Counted from the stretch's first letter, positions 41,841-51,828 are shown. The stretch is DNA of 64,000 nucleotides from Rossellomorea vietnamensis (GCF_025398035.1 NZ_CP104558.1:2832501-2896500), one strand, 5' to 3'. The notes: generated from the letters alone by a model not told the origin. Numbers and translations are program-made.

Positions 41841-41913
41841 GGCTCAGTAGCTCAGTTGGTAGAGCAATGGACTGAAAATCCATGTGTCGGCGGTTCGATT
41901 CCGTCCTGAGCCA
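41841..41913 (+). tRNA. trnY-Phe: tRNA-Phe (anticodon GAA)
   Basis: The acceptor arms GGCTCAG and CTGAGCC pair perfectly; the anticodon stem-loop is TGGA-CTGAAAA-TCCA. No CCA is encoded. Last tRNA of the cluster, followed by a terminator. Confidence 0.97.
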
Positions 41914-41920
41914 TCACACA

Positions 41921-41961
41921 AAAAGTACTGCGACGACTTAGACTCTCGTAGTACTTTTTTA
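41921..41961 (+). terminator. tRNA cluster terminator
   Basis: A 13-bp stem, AAAAGTACTGCGA (41921-41933) with TCGTAGTACTTTT (41946-41958), with one G-U pair and a following T run. Confidence 0.88.
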
Positions 41962-41970
41962 TTATGCCCC

Positions 41971-41987
41971 TGTAATATTCATGTAAC
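41971..41987 (+). promoter_or_regulatory. WalR (YycF) box upstream of the M23 endopeptidase gene
   Basis: TGTAATATTCATGTAAC is a perfect match to the WalR consensus, two TGTWAH half-sites separated by 5 bp. It lies 282 bp upstream of the cell-wall endopeptidase gene and two transcription units before walR itself. Possible -10 elements follow at 42006-42011 (TCTAAT), and a TTGAAA/TATACA pair with 18-bp spacing lies at 42092-42121. The rest of the 41962-42268 gap has no gene. Confidence 0.65.
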
Positions 41988-42268
41988 ATAAAACATCGAA
42001 AATCCTCTAATTTCTACCAACCCTATTTCAATCGAAAATCCATCCTTAGACCCATATCATTCCCATTATGACGCGGATCATCGCCCAAAAGTTGAAAGTG
42101 TATTTTCAGATAAATTATACAGTTATATTACAATCATGATTCTGCGTCCCGGTTTTCGTCGAATTATGGTAAATTAGTAAAGTAGCAATTTTATAGAATT
42201 CGACTAAATTAGGCTTAATGAACTACCGTTAACTGGGATTTTTGCTTTAGTTTATAGGAGGCAAGTCA

Positions 42269-43753
42269 ATGAGTTTTGGAGAGAAGTTATTACCCGTTTT
42301 AGACAAATACAAAAAACTTAATATTCGACATAGATCAAGTCAATTAGTGAAGAGAGTAGGGATTACAACACTTGCTCTTACCACATTAACCTTTTCTTCT
42401 GCTGCGGCTGCGGGATCTGAAGAAGATTTACAAACCATCTATCATGTGTACATGGGTAGTGAGTATGTAGGTGCCGTTACAAGTCAGGACGAAGTAAAGG
42501 CAGTATTAGAGGAGAAGCTTGAGAAGGCTCAGAAGGAATACAGTGATTACCAGGTTGATTTTGATCATGAAGTAACGTACATACCTGAGAATGTATTTGA
42601 AGCTTCCAAAACAAATAATCAACAAGTCATTGAGAGCTTAAACCAATCTGTAGCAGTCGAAGCAAATGCATTTGCTTTGGTTGTTGACAATAAGCCGGTT
42701 GCTTATGTGAAAGACGAACAGGCGGCTGAAGAAGCTTTAAAAGCCTTTAAGCTTAACTATGTTTCCGAAGAAGAGCTGGCTGAACTAGAGACAAGGAAAA
42801 AAGACTCTTCCACTACTTCTTTACCCGCTTTAAAAGAAAATGAAACTCGTTTATTAGAAGTTTCGTTCAAAGAGAATGTAGACGTTAAAAAGGCCCAGGT
42901 GAAACCGGAAGAAATGATGTCCCCTGAAGAAGCGGCTGATTTTCTTAAAAAAGGTGCGTTAGAAGAGAAGAAGTACAAGGTTCAAGAAGGCGACTCTCTT
43001 AGTACGATTGCCGAAGATCATCAATTGACGACCGGTACTTTACTCAAGTTAAATGAAGGCTTGAAAGAGGACGACGCGCTTAAGGTGGGTGCAGAGTTAA
43101 ACGTTACTGTATACGAGCCGCTTGTTCACGTACTCGTTAAGAAGGAAGCAAATAAGATTGAAAAGATCGCTTATGATAAAGAAGTTGAAGAAGACTCTTC
43201 TATGAATAAGGGCGATACGAAAGTGAAGCAAGAGGGTCAGGATGGTGAGAAATCCGTTACCTTCGAAACAACAGAGGTAAATGGTTCTCAAATCTCTAAA
43301 AATGTAAAAGAAGAAAAGAAATTAAAAGATCCGGTGAAATATATTGTGGTTAAAGGGACAAAAGCCATTCCTTCACGAGGATCGGGAAGTTTTGCATGGC
43401 CGACGAATGGCGGATATATTTCTTCCAAGCAGGGACAACGATGGGGGAAAATGCATAAGGGCATCGACATCGCCCGTCCAAGTGACCGTACCATCAAATC
43501 CGTTGATAATGGAAGAGTCGTATCAGCAGGCTGGGACGATGGCGGTTATGGAAATAAGGTCATCATTGATCACGGAAATGGATATAGAACTCTTTATGCT
43601 CATTTAGACTCCATCTCTGTTTCTGCCGGACAAACGGTTGAAAGAGGACAGAAGCTCGGGATCATGGGCGAAACGGGTGAAGCAACAGGTGTTCATCTTC
43701 ACATTGAAATCTTCAAAAATGGATCATTGATTAATCCATTGGATGTATTGTAA
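42269..43753 (+). CDS. LysM and M23 peptidoglycan endopeptidase
   Basis: The 494-residue secreted protein has an N-terminal hydrophobic helix (about 30-48, ending AAAAG), a linker domain, a LysM domain (about 234-278, YKVQEGDSLSTIAEDHQLTTG), a G5-like segment (VTFETTEVNGSQISKNVK), and a C-terminal M23 metallopeptidase domain. Zinc ligands are visible: H396 and D400 (HKGID) and H478 in HLHIE; H443-type YAHLDS is also present. It should cleave peptide cross-links in peptidoglycan during growth. ATAGGAGGC precedes the ATG. The WalR box upstream and walRK downstream suggest regulation by that system. Confidence 0.92.
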   Translation: MSFGEKLLPVLDKYKKLNIRHRSSQLVKRVGITTLALTTLTFSSAAAAGSEEDLQTIYHVYMGSEYVGAVTSQDEVKAVLEEKLEKAQKEYSDYQVDFDHEVTYIPENVFEASKTNNQQVIESLNQSVAVEANAFALVVDNKPVAYVKDEQAAEEALKAFKLNYVSEEELAELETRKKDSSTTSLPALKENETRLLEVSFKENVDVKKAQVKPEEMMSPEEAADFLKKGALEEKKYKVQEGDSLSTIAEDHQLTTGTLLKLNEGLKEDDALKVGAELNVTVYEPLVHVLVKKEANKIEKIAYDKEVEEDSSMNKGDTKVKQEGQDGEKSVTFETTEVNGSQISKNVKEEKKLKDPVKYIVVKGTKAIPSRGSGSFAWPTNGGYISSKQGQRWGKMHKGIDIARPSDRTIKSVDNGRVVSAGWDDGGYGNKVIIDHGNGYRTLYAHLDSISVSAGQTVERGQKLGIMGETGEATGVHLHIEIFKNGSLINPLDVL

Positions 43754-43775
43754 TTTTATAGAGGGAATCAAGCAA

Positions 43776-43812
43776 GGGACTGACACAATCATTTTATTTG
43801 TCAGTCCCCTTT
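43776..43812 (+). terminator. M23 endopeptidase gene terminator
   Basis: A perfect 10-bp stem, GGGACTGACA (43776-43785) with TGTCAGTCCC (43799-43808), is followed by CTTTG. Confidence 0.75.
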
Positions 43813-43969
43813 GTTATATTTAGATTATAATCAACAAGCATTGAAATAAAGGGTATGATAGAGTTAAAGATGAATTAATATGGAGAAAGTGATAAATTTA
43901 AAGGAAGAATCCTATACTAATCACAACTTTATATGATCCATTACTTTTTTCTAAAGGAGATCAATCGAT

Positions 43970-44677
43970 ATGGAAAAGAAGATATTAGTCGTTGACGATG
44001 AGAAACCAATTGCAGATATATTACAGTTTAATTTGAAGAAGGAAGGATATGAGGTTCATTGCGCATATGATGGCGATGAAGCGGTGAAGATGGCGGAAGA
44101 AATTAAACCGGATCTTGTCCTTCTTGATATCATGCTTCCGAATCGTGATGGAATGGAAGTGTGCCGTGAAATCAGGAAGAAGTATGAAATGCCGATCATC
44201 ATGCTGACAGCGAAAGACTCTGAAATCGATAAAGTATTGGGACTGGAGCTTGGGGCGGATGATTATGTGACTAAACCGTTCAGTACACGTGAATTGATTG
44301 CCAGGGTGAAAGCCAATCTGCGACGCCACCAGCACGGGGCGCAGCAAGCTGTTGAGGATGAAAATAATGAAATCACCGTCGGATCCTTAACGATCCATCC
44401 GGATGCCTACGTTGTTTCAAAACGGGGAGAAACAATCGAATTGACGCACCGTGAATTCGAGCTCCTTCATTACTTGGCGAAGCATATCGGACAAGTCATG
44501 ACCCGTGAGCATTTACTTCAAACAGTGTGGGGTTATGATTACTACGGGGATGTACGTACAGTCGATGTTACTGTCAGACGTCTTCGCGAGAAAATTGAAG
44601 ATAACCCAAGTCACCCTACCTGGATCGTAACACGTAGAGGAGTAGGTTATTACTTACGAAATCCTGAACAGGAGTAA
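43970..44677 (+). CDS. walR: Response regulator WalR
   Basis: WalR (YycF) is the OmpR-type regulator of cell-wall turnover genes and is essential in B. subtilis. The 235-residue protein has a receiver domain with the phosphoacceptor D53 (LVLLDIMLP), acidic pair D9-D10 and K102-type VTKPF, and a C-terminal winged helix with [15 protein letters not shown]. It begins the walRKHIJ operon; AAAGGAGA precedes the ATG and walK follows after 6 bp. Confidence 0.97.
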   Translation: MEKKILVVDDEKPIADILQFNLKKEGYEVHCAYDGDEAVKMAEEIKPDLVLLDIMLPNRDGMEVCREIRKKYEMPIIMLTAKDSEIDKVLGLELGADDYVTKPFSTRELIARVKANLRRHQHGAQQAVEDENNEITVGSLTIHPDAYVVSKRGETIELTHREFELLHYLAKHIGQVMTREHLLQTVWGYDYYGDVRTVDVTVRRLREKIEDNPSHPTWIVTRRGVGYYLRNPEQE

Positions 44678-44683
44678 TATGTA

Positions 44684-46510
44684 ATGAAGAAAGTTGGCTT
44701 AACCCGTTCGATTCATTTGAAATTTGTTCTGATCTACGTCCTGCTCATCCTTCTCGCCATGCAAATCATCGGGGTTTATTTTGTGCGGGAACTGGAGCAG
44801 AAGCTCGTGGAGAACTTTAAAACCTCTATTACCAATAGAGTGAACTTATTAGAATATACCGTAAAAGAAGCCATGTTGAAAAAAAGGACCGAGGACGATC
44901 CCACCCTTCAGGAGGATATATATAGGATATTGGATGATAGCAGTAAAACGTCCGATATAGCTGAAATCAGGGTCATCAATAGCCGAGCCAGGATCGAGGG
45001 GACCTCTGATCCCAATAATCAAGGTCTCGTCGGTCAGATCAGTGCGGAGAAAGAGGTTAAAAAAGCCCTTGCACTCGGATTTGGTGACGATGATATCTAC
45101 CTCGATGATAAGACAAAGGATCGGATATGGGTATACACCAAACCGATTGAATCCAACAACGAAGTCATCGGGACTATCTATATCGCCGGAGAAATCGAAA
45201 CCGTTTATGATCAAATGAGTGAAATCAATAAGATCTTTACGAATGGGACCATCATTGCACTGGCGATAACGGCTGTTTTGGGTGTCCTATTGGCCCAAAC
45301 CGTTACCAGACCCATATCGGATATGAGAAAGCAGGCCTTAGCCATGGCAAAAGGTAACTTCTCGAGGAAGGTAAAGGTCTACGGATACGATGAAATCGGT
45401 CAATTGGCCATTACGTTCAATAATCTGACGAAGCGTCTTCAAGAAGCCCAGGCAACGACTGAGGGGGAACGAAGGAAGCTTTCTTCAGTGTTGTCTTATA
45501 TGACCGATGGGGTCATTGCGACTGATCGGAAAGGCCGGGTCATTCTCATTAATGATCCTGCTGCTGATATGCTGGATGTTTCACGTGAAACAGTCGTTTC
45601 CCAACCGATCGTTTCGTTGTTGGGACTGGATGAAGAGTATACATTCGATGACTTATCGAATGAACAGGACTCTATCATTTTAGATTATAGTACAAAGGAT
45701 AAACCGTATATTTTACGCGCGAATTTCTCTATTATCCAAAAAGAGACGGGCTTCGTGAATGGTCTTATAGCAGTCTTGCATGATATTACGGAACAAGAGA
45801 AGATAGATTTAGAGAGACGGGAATTTGTCGCCAACGTTTCCCACGAGCTCAGAACTCCTTTGACGACGATGAGGAGCTACCTGGAGGCACTGGCAGAAGG
45901 AGCATGGGAGGATAGGGAAATAGCCCCCCAATTTCTTGACGTGACCCAGAACGAGACTGAGCGGATGATCCGTCTCGTCAATGACCTCCTCCAATTATCG
46001 AAAATGGATAGCAAAGACTATCGTTTTAATAAAGATTGGGTGGACTTCATCCTGTTTTTCCATAAAATCATCGATCGTTTTGAAATGACGAAACATGTAA
46101 ATGTAACATTTAACCGCTTCTTGCCGGATAAAGCGATGTTCGTAGAAATTGATCAGGATAAGATCACTCAAGTGCTGGATAATATCATTTCCAACGCATT
46201 AAAGTATTCACCAGAAGGCGGCACCATTACCTTTACGGTGAAAGAAAAAGAAGGATTCATCGAGATCAGCGTATCCGATCAGGGGTTAGGGATTCCGAAA
46301 GATAATCTGGAGAAGATTTTCGAACGTTTCTATCGTGTGGACAAAGCCCGTACGAGACAAATGGGCGGTACTGGATTAGGGCTTGCCATTGCGAAAGAAA
46401 TGATATCAGCACACGGTGGCGATGTGTGGGCGAAAAGTAAAGAAGGTAAAGGGACGACAATCGTATTTACCCTCCCATATGATTCCACACAAGAGGATGA
46501 ATGGTCATGA
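44684..46510 (+). CDS. walK: Sensor histidine kinase WalK
   Basis: WalK (YycG) senses cell-wall state and phosphorylates WalR. The 608-residue protein has TM1 (about 12-32), an extracellular Cache-like domain, TM2 (about 184-204), HAMP, a cytoplasmic PAS domain, the H-box with H387 (NVSHELRTPL), and the HATPase domain with NIISNALKYSPEGG, DQGLGIP and GGTGLGLAIAK. A perfect parS lies within the PAS-coding part (45577-45592). The stop overlaps the next start (ATGA). Confidence 0.97.
   Translation: MKKVGLTRSIHLKFVLIYVLLILLAMQIIGVYFVRELEQKLVENFKTSITNRVNLLEYTVKEAMLKKRTEDDPTLQEDIYRILDDSSKTSDIAEIRVINSRARIEGTSDPNNQGLVGQISAEKEVKKALALGFGDDDIYLDDKTKDRIWVYTKPIESNNEVIGTIYIAGEIETVYDQMSEINKIFTNGTIIALAITAVLGVLLAQTVTRPISDMRKQALAMAKGNFSRKVKVYGYDEIGQLAITFNNLTKRLQEAQATTEGERRKLSSVLSYMTDGVIATDRKGRVILINDPAADMLDVSRETVVSQPIVSLLGLDEEYTFDDLSNEQDSIILDYSTKDKPYILRANFSIIQKETGFVNGLIAVLHDITEQEKIDLERREFVANVSHELRTPLTTMRSYLEALAEGAWEDREIAPQFLDVTQNETERMIRLVNDLLQLSKMDSKDYRFNKDWVDFILFFHKIIDRFEMTKHVNVTFNRFLPDKAMFVEIDQDKITQVLDNIISNALKYSPEGGTITFTVKEKEGFIEISVSDQGLGIPKDNLEKIFERFYRVDKARTRQMGGTGLGLAIAKEMISAHGGDVWAKSKEGKGTTIVFTLPYDSTQEDEWS
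45577..45592. promoter_or_regulatory. parS: parS site inside walK
   Basis: TGTTTCACGTGAAACA, identical to the site between rpsF and ssbA, is embedded in the walK frame as Asp-Val-Ser-Arg-Glu-Thr codons in the PAS region. Confidence 0.92.
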
Positions 46511-47844
46511 ATTATGAAAAAATTAAATCGATAGTCTTAACCGTACTTGTTTGCATAAGTGTCTTCCTTACCTTTAATCTGTGGACCTATTCACCAAGTT
46601 ACGATACGATCAACAGTGACGGAGCTTATGATGTTTCAGTCGGGGAAAAGCTGAAGGATAATGAGTTGAATACCCATCTGATTAAGCCGTTTAAGCTCTT
46701 TTATCATGGGCGGGACAAAACAGTCGGTACAACCAATCAGACCGAAATGGATAAAGTGACCGAGCAACTTGGAAAGTGGTCTCTTTTCGAAATAAAAAAT
46801 GTATCAGATGAGTATAGTTTTCAAGAAATCAATACTCTTATTCAAAGTGAAGACAAGTTTGAACTTGTATTTCCAGATATTGTTCCCTTATCGGTTTTTA
46901 GTCAAGGATTGAATCTCGAGGAAAAAAATGTTTCCACGGCTTCGTTTAATCGGATTATCATTGATTTGAACAACGTAAATCGTGAGACTGGTTCCATTTT
47001 CTTTATTACGGTAAGTGACGATAAAGAGGAGAAGGCAGTGTATGAGAGTCAGGTGAGCCTTGCCAGCCTCGATACATTTAAACGAAATTTCGTGCAAAGA
47101 GCGTTATATAATAGTGTTTATCGTGAATATATAAAACAGCCGATAAATGATAGGAAAACCATTTTTCTGCCAAAAGATCCCGAGGATTATGTCAGTTATT
47201 ATTACTACACGGAATTAAGTTCTCTTGAAGAATATAAACAGGCGCTATTCAGTGATCCCAATAGTGTGAATATGGGTTCTGTGGACGATTTGGTGACGTT
47301 CATGGACGTTTCCTCCATATTGACGGTGGATAAGAATCACAATACCTTCTCGTTCGTTAACCCTTCTGAGGAGAAAGATGATGGATCCTCACCTGCCATG
47401 CTCGTACAAAAGAGTATGGAGTTCGTCAATGATCATGGCGGTTGGACAGATGATTATCAACTCTTTTCTATAAGTCCTTATGAAAATAAAATTGTTTATC
47501 GCCTTTTTCTGCAAAACCACCCTGTCTTCAACGATAACGGGATGGCTGAAGTTTCCCAAACATGGGGTCAGAATGGTATCAATAAATACAATCGGCCATA
47601 CTTTAAACTCGACTTCTCGTTTAAAGACACGGCTGAAGTCCTGTTACCATCAGGATCTTCCGTCATCTATGCTTTGAATCAAGTGGATGGGATCGACCTT
47701 GATTATGTAGAGGATATTGCCGTTGGGTACAAAATGACAAGGGACCCAAATGAAAGCAGAAAGCTTAATTTCGAACCCTCCTGGTATTATAAATATGACG
47801 GTAATTGGATGAGGTTATCCGTCGATGACAAGGAGGGACTGTAA
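46507..47844 (+). CDS. walH: WalK regulator WalH (YycH)
   Basis: WalH is a membrane-anchored extracytoplasmic protein that with WalI holds WalK in check in B. subtilis. The 445-residue protein has one N-terminal membrane helix (IKSIVLTVLVCISVFLTFNLW) and a long external part. Start ATG 46507 overlaps the walK stop (ATGA) with AGAGG 10 nt before; ATG 46501 two codons earlier is the alternative with 4-nt spacing. It is 1 bp from walI. Confidence 0.93.
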   Translation: MNYEKIKSIVLTVLVCISVFLTFNLWTYSPSYDTINSDGAYDVSVGEKLKDNELNTHLIKPFKLFYHGRDKTVGTTNQTEMDKVTEQLGKWSLFEIKNVSDEYSFQEINTLIQSEDKFELVFPDIVPLSVFSQGLNLEEKNVSTASFNRIIIDLNNVNRETGSIFFITVSDDKEEKAVYESQVSLASLDTFKRNFVQRALYNSVYREYIKQPINDRKTIFLPKDPEDYVSYYYYTELSSLEEYKQALFSDPNSVNMGSVDDLVTFMDVSSILTVDKNHNTFSFVNPSEEKDDGSSPAMLVQKSMEFVNDHGGWTDDYQLFSISPYENKIVYRLFLQNHPVFNDNGMAEVSQTWGQNGINKYNRPYFKLDFSFKDTAEVLLPSGSSVIYALNQVDGIDLDYVEDIAVGYKMTRDPNESRKLNFEPSWYYKYDGNWMRLSVDDKEGL

Positions 47845-47845
47845 A

Positions 47846-48649
47846 TTGGATTGGAGTAAAACGAAAAGCATTTTCATCATTGTTTTTCTCGTATTAGATA
47901 TCTTTTTGATGTCCCTCTTTATTAATAAAGTGTCTGAAAGTAACCCGGAAACACTTAGTCAGGCTACTTTTGAGGAAAAATTAAAGGCGGACAAAATTAA
48001 ATACCCAAAGACACTTTCCCAGGATCCAACGGAAGAAAAATATATCCAGGCTAAATCAAAGAAATTCAAGGATGAAGATATCAGTATCTTAAAGGACCAG
48101 GATGTTACCGTTATTAACGAAAGTACGATTCATTCTACGTTGGATGAACCTGTTCCATTAGATAAGGATTTTTCACCGGACGATTTAAATGACTTCATGG
48201 AAAACCAGGTCATTGATGGTGATAAGTACAGTTTCTGGGCTTACAACACGGAAGAACAGACGATCACGTATTATCAGACGTATCGGGGAAGGCAGTTATT
48301 CAATAACACGAATGGAAAGATCGTCCTTACCGTCAATAATGATAATAAAATTGTATCGTATAAACAGTCCATGCTTGAGGATCTGAATGAGTTTGGAGAA
48401 GATAAATCCATCATTCCTTCCTTCGTAGCATTGCAGGGCCTTTATACGAACCAAAAAATCAGTCCGGATAGTGTGGTTCATAAACCGAAATTGGGGTATT
48501 GGACGTTCCTGTCCGAGGAATCCCAGGTCCTTGCACCAACCTGGCACTTTGTCGTGGAATCAGGGGATAAAGAAGAAGATTTATTTATCAATGCCGTAGA
48601 AGGACAGATTGTAGAGGTCACCAAACCGGAAAAAGAAACATTGGAGTGA
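47846..48649 (+). CDS. walI: WalK regulator WalI (YycI)
   Basis: WalI forms a complex with WalH and the WalK membrane helices. The 267-residue protein has one N-terminal membrane helix ([19 protein letters not shown]) and an external two-domain part with YycI/PepSY-like repeats. The start is TTG 47846 ([10 protein letters not shown]), 8-9 nt after AAGGAGGG and matching the family start MDWNKTK; the frame is open seven codons further upstream. Stop overlaps the region ahead of walJ. Confidence 0.93.
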   Translation: MDWSKTKSIFIIVFLVLDIFLMSLFINKVSESNPETLSQATFEEKLKADKIKYPKTLSQDPTEEKYIQAKSKKFKDEDISILKDQDVTVINESTIHSTLDEPVPLDKDFSPDDLNDFMENQVIDGDKYSFWAYNTEEQTITYYQTYRGRQLFNNTNGKIVLTVNNDNKIVSYKQSMLEDLNEFGEDKSIIPSFVALQGLYTNQKISPDSVVHKPKLGYWTFLSEESQVLAPTWHFVVESGDKEEDLFINAVEGQIVEVTKPEKETLE

Positions 48650-48654
48650 GAGAT

Positions 48655-49449
48655 ATGACGATGCATTTTAGTGTACTTGCAAGCGGCAGTACGGGAAATG
48701 CGATATTTGTTGAATCGGAGGAACACTCCTTTCTTGTCGATGCCGGATTGAGCGGCAAGCAGATGGAAGGATTGTTCAGTCAGATCGACCGGAAGATTGA
48801 AGATTTGTCGGGGATTCTGGTCACCCATGAACATAGTGATCACATTAAGGGGATCGGTGTATTGGCGAGGAAGTACAAGCTGCCGATCTATGCGAACGAT
48901 AAGACGTGGAACGCCATGGACGGTCTAGTGGGGAAGATTGATACAGAGCAGAAGTTTACCTTTGATATGGAAACGGCCAAGCACTTCGGGGGATTAAGCA
49001 TCGAGTCATTTGGGGTATCACATGATGCTGCAGAACCGATGTTTTATATTTTCCATCATGGGGATAAGAAGCTTGTTCTTGTCACCGATACAGGGTATGT
49101 AAGCGATCGGATGAAAGGGATCATCTCGAATGCCGACGCTTATGTATTTGAAAGCAATCACGATGTAGGGATGCTCCGGATGTGCCGTTACCCTTGGAAT
49201 ATCAAACGCCGGATCCTGAGTGATTACGGTCATGTATCCAACGAAGACGCGGCCATTGCCATGAGTGAAGTGATGGGTGATAACACTAAGGGTATTTACC
49301 TGGCTCATTTAAGCCTTGATAACAATATGAAAGATCTCGCAAGAATGAGTGTCACCCAAACACTCGAATCAAAAGGAATCCTGGTAGGAGAACAAATCGA
49401 TCTATTTGATACGGATCCTAAAGTACCAACACCTTTAGTGGCGATTTAA
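48655..49449 (+). CDS. walJ: Metallo-beta-lactamase-fold hydrolase WalJ (YycJ)
   Basis: WalJ is a cytoplasmic metallo-beta-lactamase-fold nuclease; mutants in several Firmicutes show cell-wall and mutation-repair phenotypes. The 264-residue protein has the metal motif HEHSDH (in [13 protein letters not shown]), TDTGYV and HLSLDN. Start ATG 48655 lies 8 nt after GGAG and gives [15 protein letters not shown], close to family members; GTG 48646 upstream overlaps the walI end. It closes the operon before a terminator. Confidence 0.94.
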   Translation: MTMHFSVLASGSTGNAIFVESEEHSFLVDAGLSGKQMEGLFSQIDRKIEDLSGILVTHEHSDHIKGIGVLARKYKLPIYANDKTWNAMDGLVGKIDTEQKFTFDMETAKHFGGLSIESFGVSHDAAEPMFYIFHHGDKKLVLVTDTGYVSDRMKGIISNADAYVFESNHDVGMLRMCRYPWNIKRRILSDYGHVSNEDAAIAMSEVMGDNTKGIYLAHLSLDNNMKDLARMSVTQTLESKGILVGEQIDLFDTDPKVPTPLVAI

Positions 49450-49490
49450 ACCGATTCAAATGTTTATGATTTCTCTGATAAAGGTATGAA

Positions 49491-49522
49491 AAAGGTGAGG
49501 ACTTCTGTCTTCGCCTTTTTTG
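49491..49522 (+). terminator. wal operon terminator
   Basis: A 10-bp stem with two G-U pairs, AAAGGTGAGG (49491-49500) with CTTCGCCTTT (49509-49518), followed by a T run. Confidence 0.75.
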
Positions 49523-49650
49523 TTTACATAAATAGTAACCTAATAAATTTCTTACCATCTTTTCATCATTTTTTAATTTAATCTGACTATAATCGGGCTT
49601 GTAAAGATAAAATAACAAAAGGAATAGCTGTAAGAAAGGATGAAGACGCA

Positions 49651-50895
49651 ATGGGATATTATGATGGTGATCATAATTCTGAAGGCAGGACTGGCAGGCA
49701 AAAGGGAAATCGGGGAGGAATGTTCCTGGCGGGGCTGTTGGGAGTCGTCCTTGGGGCAATCCTCGTAATCGTAGCCATTCCTCAGCTGACGAACTTTGAT
49801 ATATTACCTTATTCGGTCCAACCGGATCAAGATTTGAAAGAAACCGATCAGACGTATCATAATGGAACTACCAAGAATGTGTCTGTCAATGTGACGACGG
49901 ATGTGACGAAAGCCGTTGAAAAGACCGGGGACTCCGTGGTCGGAATCACGAATATCCAATCCCAGAGCTTCTGGGGTCAGGGGGGTGGCCAGACCCAGGA
50001 CCAGCAGGCAGGAACGGGATCAGGGGTCATGTATAAAAAAGAAGGAAAAACGGTCTATATCGTGACGAATAATCACGTTGTGGAAGGGGCTGACCAATTG
50101 GAGGTCACCCTCGCCGACGGTACAAAGGTGCCTGCTAAACTCCGTGGTACTGACGTTTGGACAGATCTTGCCGTCATTGAAATCGATGGAAGCAAGATCA
50201 AGGATGATGACATTGCCGAGTTTGGAAATTCGGATGAACTGAAAGCGGGTGAGCCTGTCATCGCCATCGGGAACCCACTTGGACTTCAATTCTCAGGTTC
50301 CGTGACGCAGGGTGTTGTATCAGGTGTGGAGAGAACGATTCCTGTCGACATCAATCAGGATGGTATGGAGGATTGGAACGCAGAGGTTCTGCAAACCGAT
50401 GCAGCCATCAACCCCGGGAACAGCGGTGGGGCCCTCATCAATATTTCAGGTCAGCTGGTCGGGATCAACTCCATGAAAATCGCCCAGGAAGCGGTAGAAG
50501 GAATCGGACTTGCCATCCCGATCAATTCTGCTCGACCTATCATTGAAGACCTTGAGCAATACGGAGAAGTGAAGCGTCCTGCAATGGGTGTGACACTGGA
50601 AGATGTCAATCAGATTTCAGCCTATCACCAGCAGGAAACCTTGAAGCTACCGAAAGATATCCATTATGGTGTGATGATCAGACAAACTGTTCCGAACTCC
50701 CCTGCTGCTCAAGCTGGTTTGCAGGAGCTTGATGTGATCACTGAACTTGATGGTGAAAAGGTCGAGAATGTAATCGACTTGAGGAAGCATCTATATAATA
50801 AAAAAGAAGTGAACGATCAAATGAAAGTGACCTTCTACCGGGATGGTAAGAAGAAAGAAGTCACGATGAAACTGACGGATGAATCCCGATTATAG
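49651..50895 (+). CDS. htrC: HtrA/DegP-type serine protease (YyxA/HtrC)
   Basis: This membrane-anchored quality-control protease has 414 residues: a cytosolic start, one membrane helix (about 24-43), a trypsin-like domain with the catalytic triad H142 (TNNHVVEG), D172 (TDLAVIEI) and S258 (NPGNSGGAL), and a C-terminal PDZ domain (VPNSPAAQAGL). It follows walJ as in B. subtilis. AAAGGATG precedes the ATG. A separate terminator on each side shows it is a single-gene unit. Confidence 0.94.
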   Translation: MGYYDGDHNSEGRTGRQKGNRGGMFLAGLLGVVLGAILVIVAIPQLTNFDILPYSVQPDQDLKETDQTYHNGTTKNVSVNVTTDVTKAVEKTGDSVVGITNIQSQSFWGQGGGQTQDQQAGTGSGVMYKKEGKTVYIVTNNHVVEGADQLEVTLADGTKVPAKLRGTDVWTDLAVIEIDGSKIKDDDIAEFGNSDELKAGEPVIAIGNPLGLQFSGSVTQGVVSGVERTIPVDINQDGMEDWNAEVLQTDAAINPGNSGGALINISGQLVGINSMKIAQEAVEGIGLAIPINSARPIIEDLEQYGEVKRPAMGVTLEDVNQISAYHQQETLKLPKDIHYGVMIRQTVPNSPAAQAGLQELDVITELDGEKVENVIDLRKHLYNKKEVNDQMKVTFYRDGKKKEVTMKLTDESRL

Positions 50896-50910
50896 AATGT
50901 GGATAAAGTG

Positions 50911-50948
50911 AAAAGCAGGAAGGCAATGCGCCCTTTCCTGCTTTTTCT
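50911..50948 (+). terminator. htrC terminator
   Basis: A perfect 11-bp stem, AAAAGCAGGAA (50911-50921) with TTCCTGCTTTT (50935-50945), followed by T. Confidence 0.88.
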
Positions 50949-51005
50949 TTACATGATATGATGATTGTGGATAAGTATATAAACTACATTTAGGGAGGAA
51001 ACGAC

Positions 51006-51164
51006 ATGATTTACTGCTGCTTGGAGCATGTAGAATTGGCCATGGATATTGTCGTCGATGAGCATGAGGTAGCGCCTCAACTAACGGAACTTTCTGAAGA
51101 TGAGAAGTTATCCACAACCTGTGAATATTGTGGGAATAACGCCGTATATATAGTGGCGAACTAA
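51006..51164 (+). CDS. CxxH/CxxC small protein
   Basis: This 52-residue protein has an N-terminal CCLEH (C-x-x-H from C5 to H8) and a C-terminal CEYCG (CxxC), likely to bind one zinc. It belongs to a small family found before rlmH in many Bacillus. The ATG follows AGGGAGGAAACG. Its 3' third contains a DnaA box (51108-51116). Function is unknown; it is below the usual length limit for gene callers. Confidence 0.85.
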   Translation: MIYCCLEHVELAMDIVVDEHEVAPQLTELSEDEKLSTTCEYCGNNAVYIVAN

Positions 51165-51258
51165 TATTCCCATACCATATAAAGATAGGTATTGTGGATA
51201 TGTGGATAATTTCTGTGGATAACGTGTTTGTAAATTGTTTGTAAAGCGAGTGTGGATA

Positions 51259-51738
51259 GTGAACATCACAATAGTAACGGTTGGAAAGCTGAAAGAAAAA
51301 TATTTAAAACAGGGCATCGGCGAATATGTGAAGCGTCTCGGTGCGTACGCAAAAATCGAAATTGTAGAGTTGGCAGACGAAAAGGCACCAGAAGTATTGA
51401 GTGACTCCGAAATGGAGCAGGTGAAGAATAAAGAAGGTGAACGGATCTTAGCGAAGATCTCACCCGATCATCATGTCATTGCCCTTGCCATTCAAGGGAA
51501 AATGCGTTCTTCAGAAGACCTCGCCGATAACCTGGACAAGCTTGCAACCTACGGTAAAAGCAAAGTGGCGTTTGTGATCGGAGGATCATTGGGACTTAGT
51601 GATGACGTGATCAAAAGATCCAATGAGACGCTTTCTTTTTCGAAAATGACTTTTCCTCATCAATTGATGAGGTTGATATTGGTGGAGCAGATTTATCGGG
51701 CATTTCGGATTAATCGGGGGGAACCGTATCATAAATAA
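51259..51738 (+). CDS. rlmH: 23S rRNA (pseudouridine(1915)-N(3))-methyltransferase RlmH
   Basis: RlmH is a SPOUT methyltransferase that methylates pseudouridine 1915 in helix 69 of 23S rRNA on the 70S ribosome. The 159-residue protein has the SAM-binding knot with [10 protein letters not shown] and the C-terminal [25 protein letters not shown] 51259 gives the family start [17 protein letters not shown] and exact family length; the frame is open eight codons upstream through DnaA-box sequence. Confidence 0.96.
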   Translation: MNITIVTVGKLKEKYLKQGIGEYVKRLGAYAKIEIVELADEKAPEVLSDSEMEQVKNKEGERILAKISPDHHVIALAIQGKMRSSEDLADNLDKLATYGKSKVAFVIGGSLGLSDDVIKRSNETLSFSKMTFPHQLMRLILVEQIYRAFRINRGEPYHK

Positions 51739-51828
51739 TCCCTCCTGTTGACAAAATCCACAACACCCCTTAAAATTATCAACTATTCGACAGTGAAACG
51801 TTAAGCGAAAAATATAATTAATAGAAAG

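Larger units (their letters stand above)
50898..51222. promoter_or_regulatory. DnaA-box cluster around the htrC-rlmH gap
   Basis: Five exact boxes (TTATCCACA on either strand) lie at 50898-50906, 50966-50974, 51108-51116, 51201-51209 and 51214-51222, plus one near-match at 51193-51201. The last three stand just before rlmH. In B. subtilis a DnaA-box cluster is known at the rlmH homologue yydA. Confidence 0.8.

Noticed and set aside
42115..42132. Second WalR box on the minus strand (TGTAAT-N5-TGTATA).
   Set aside because: The second half-site breaks the consensus at its fifth base; kept only as a weak note.
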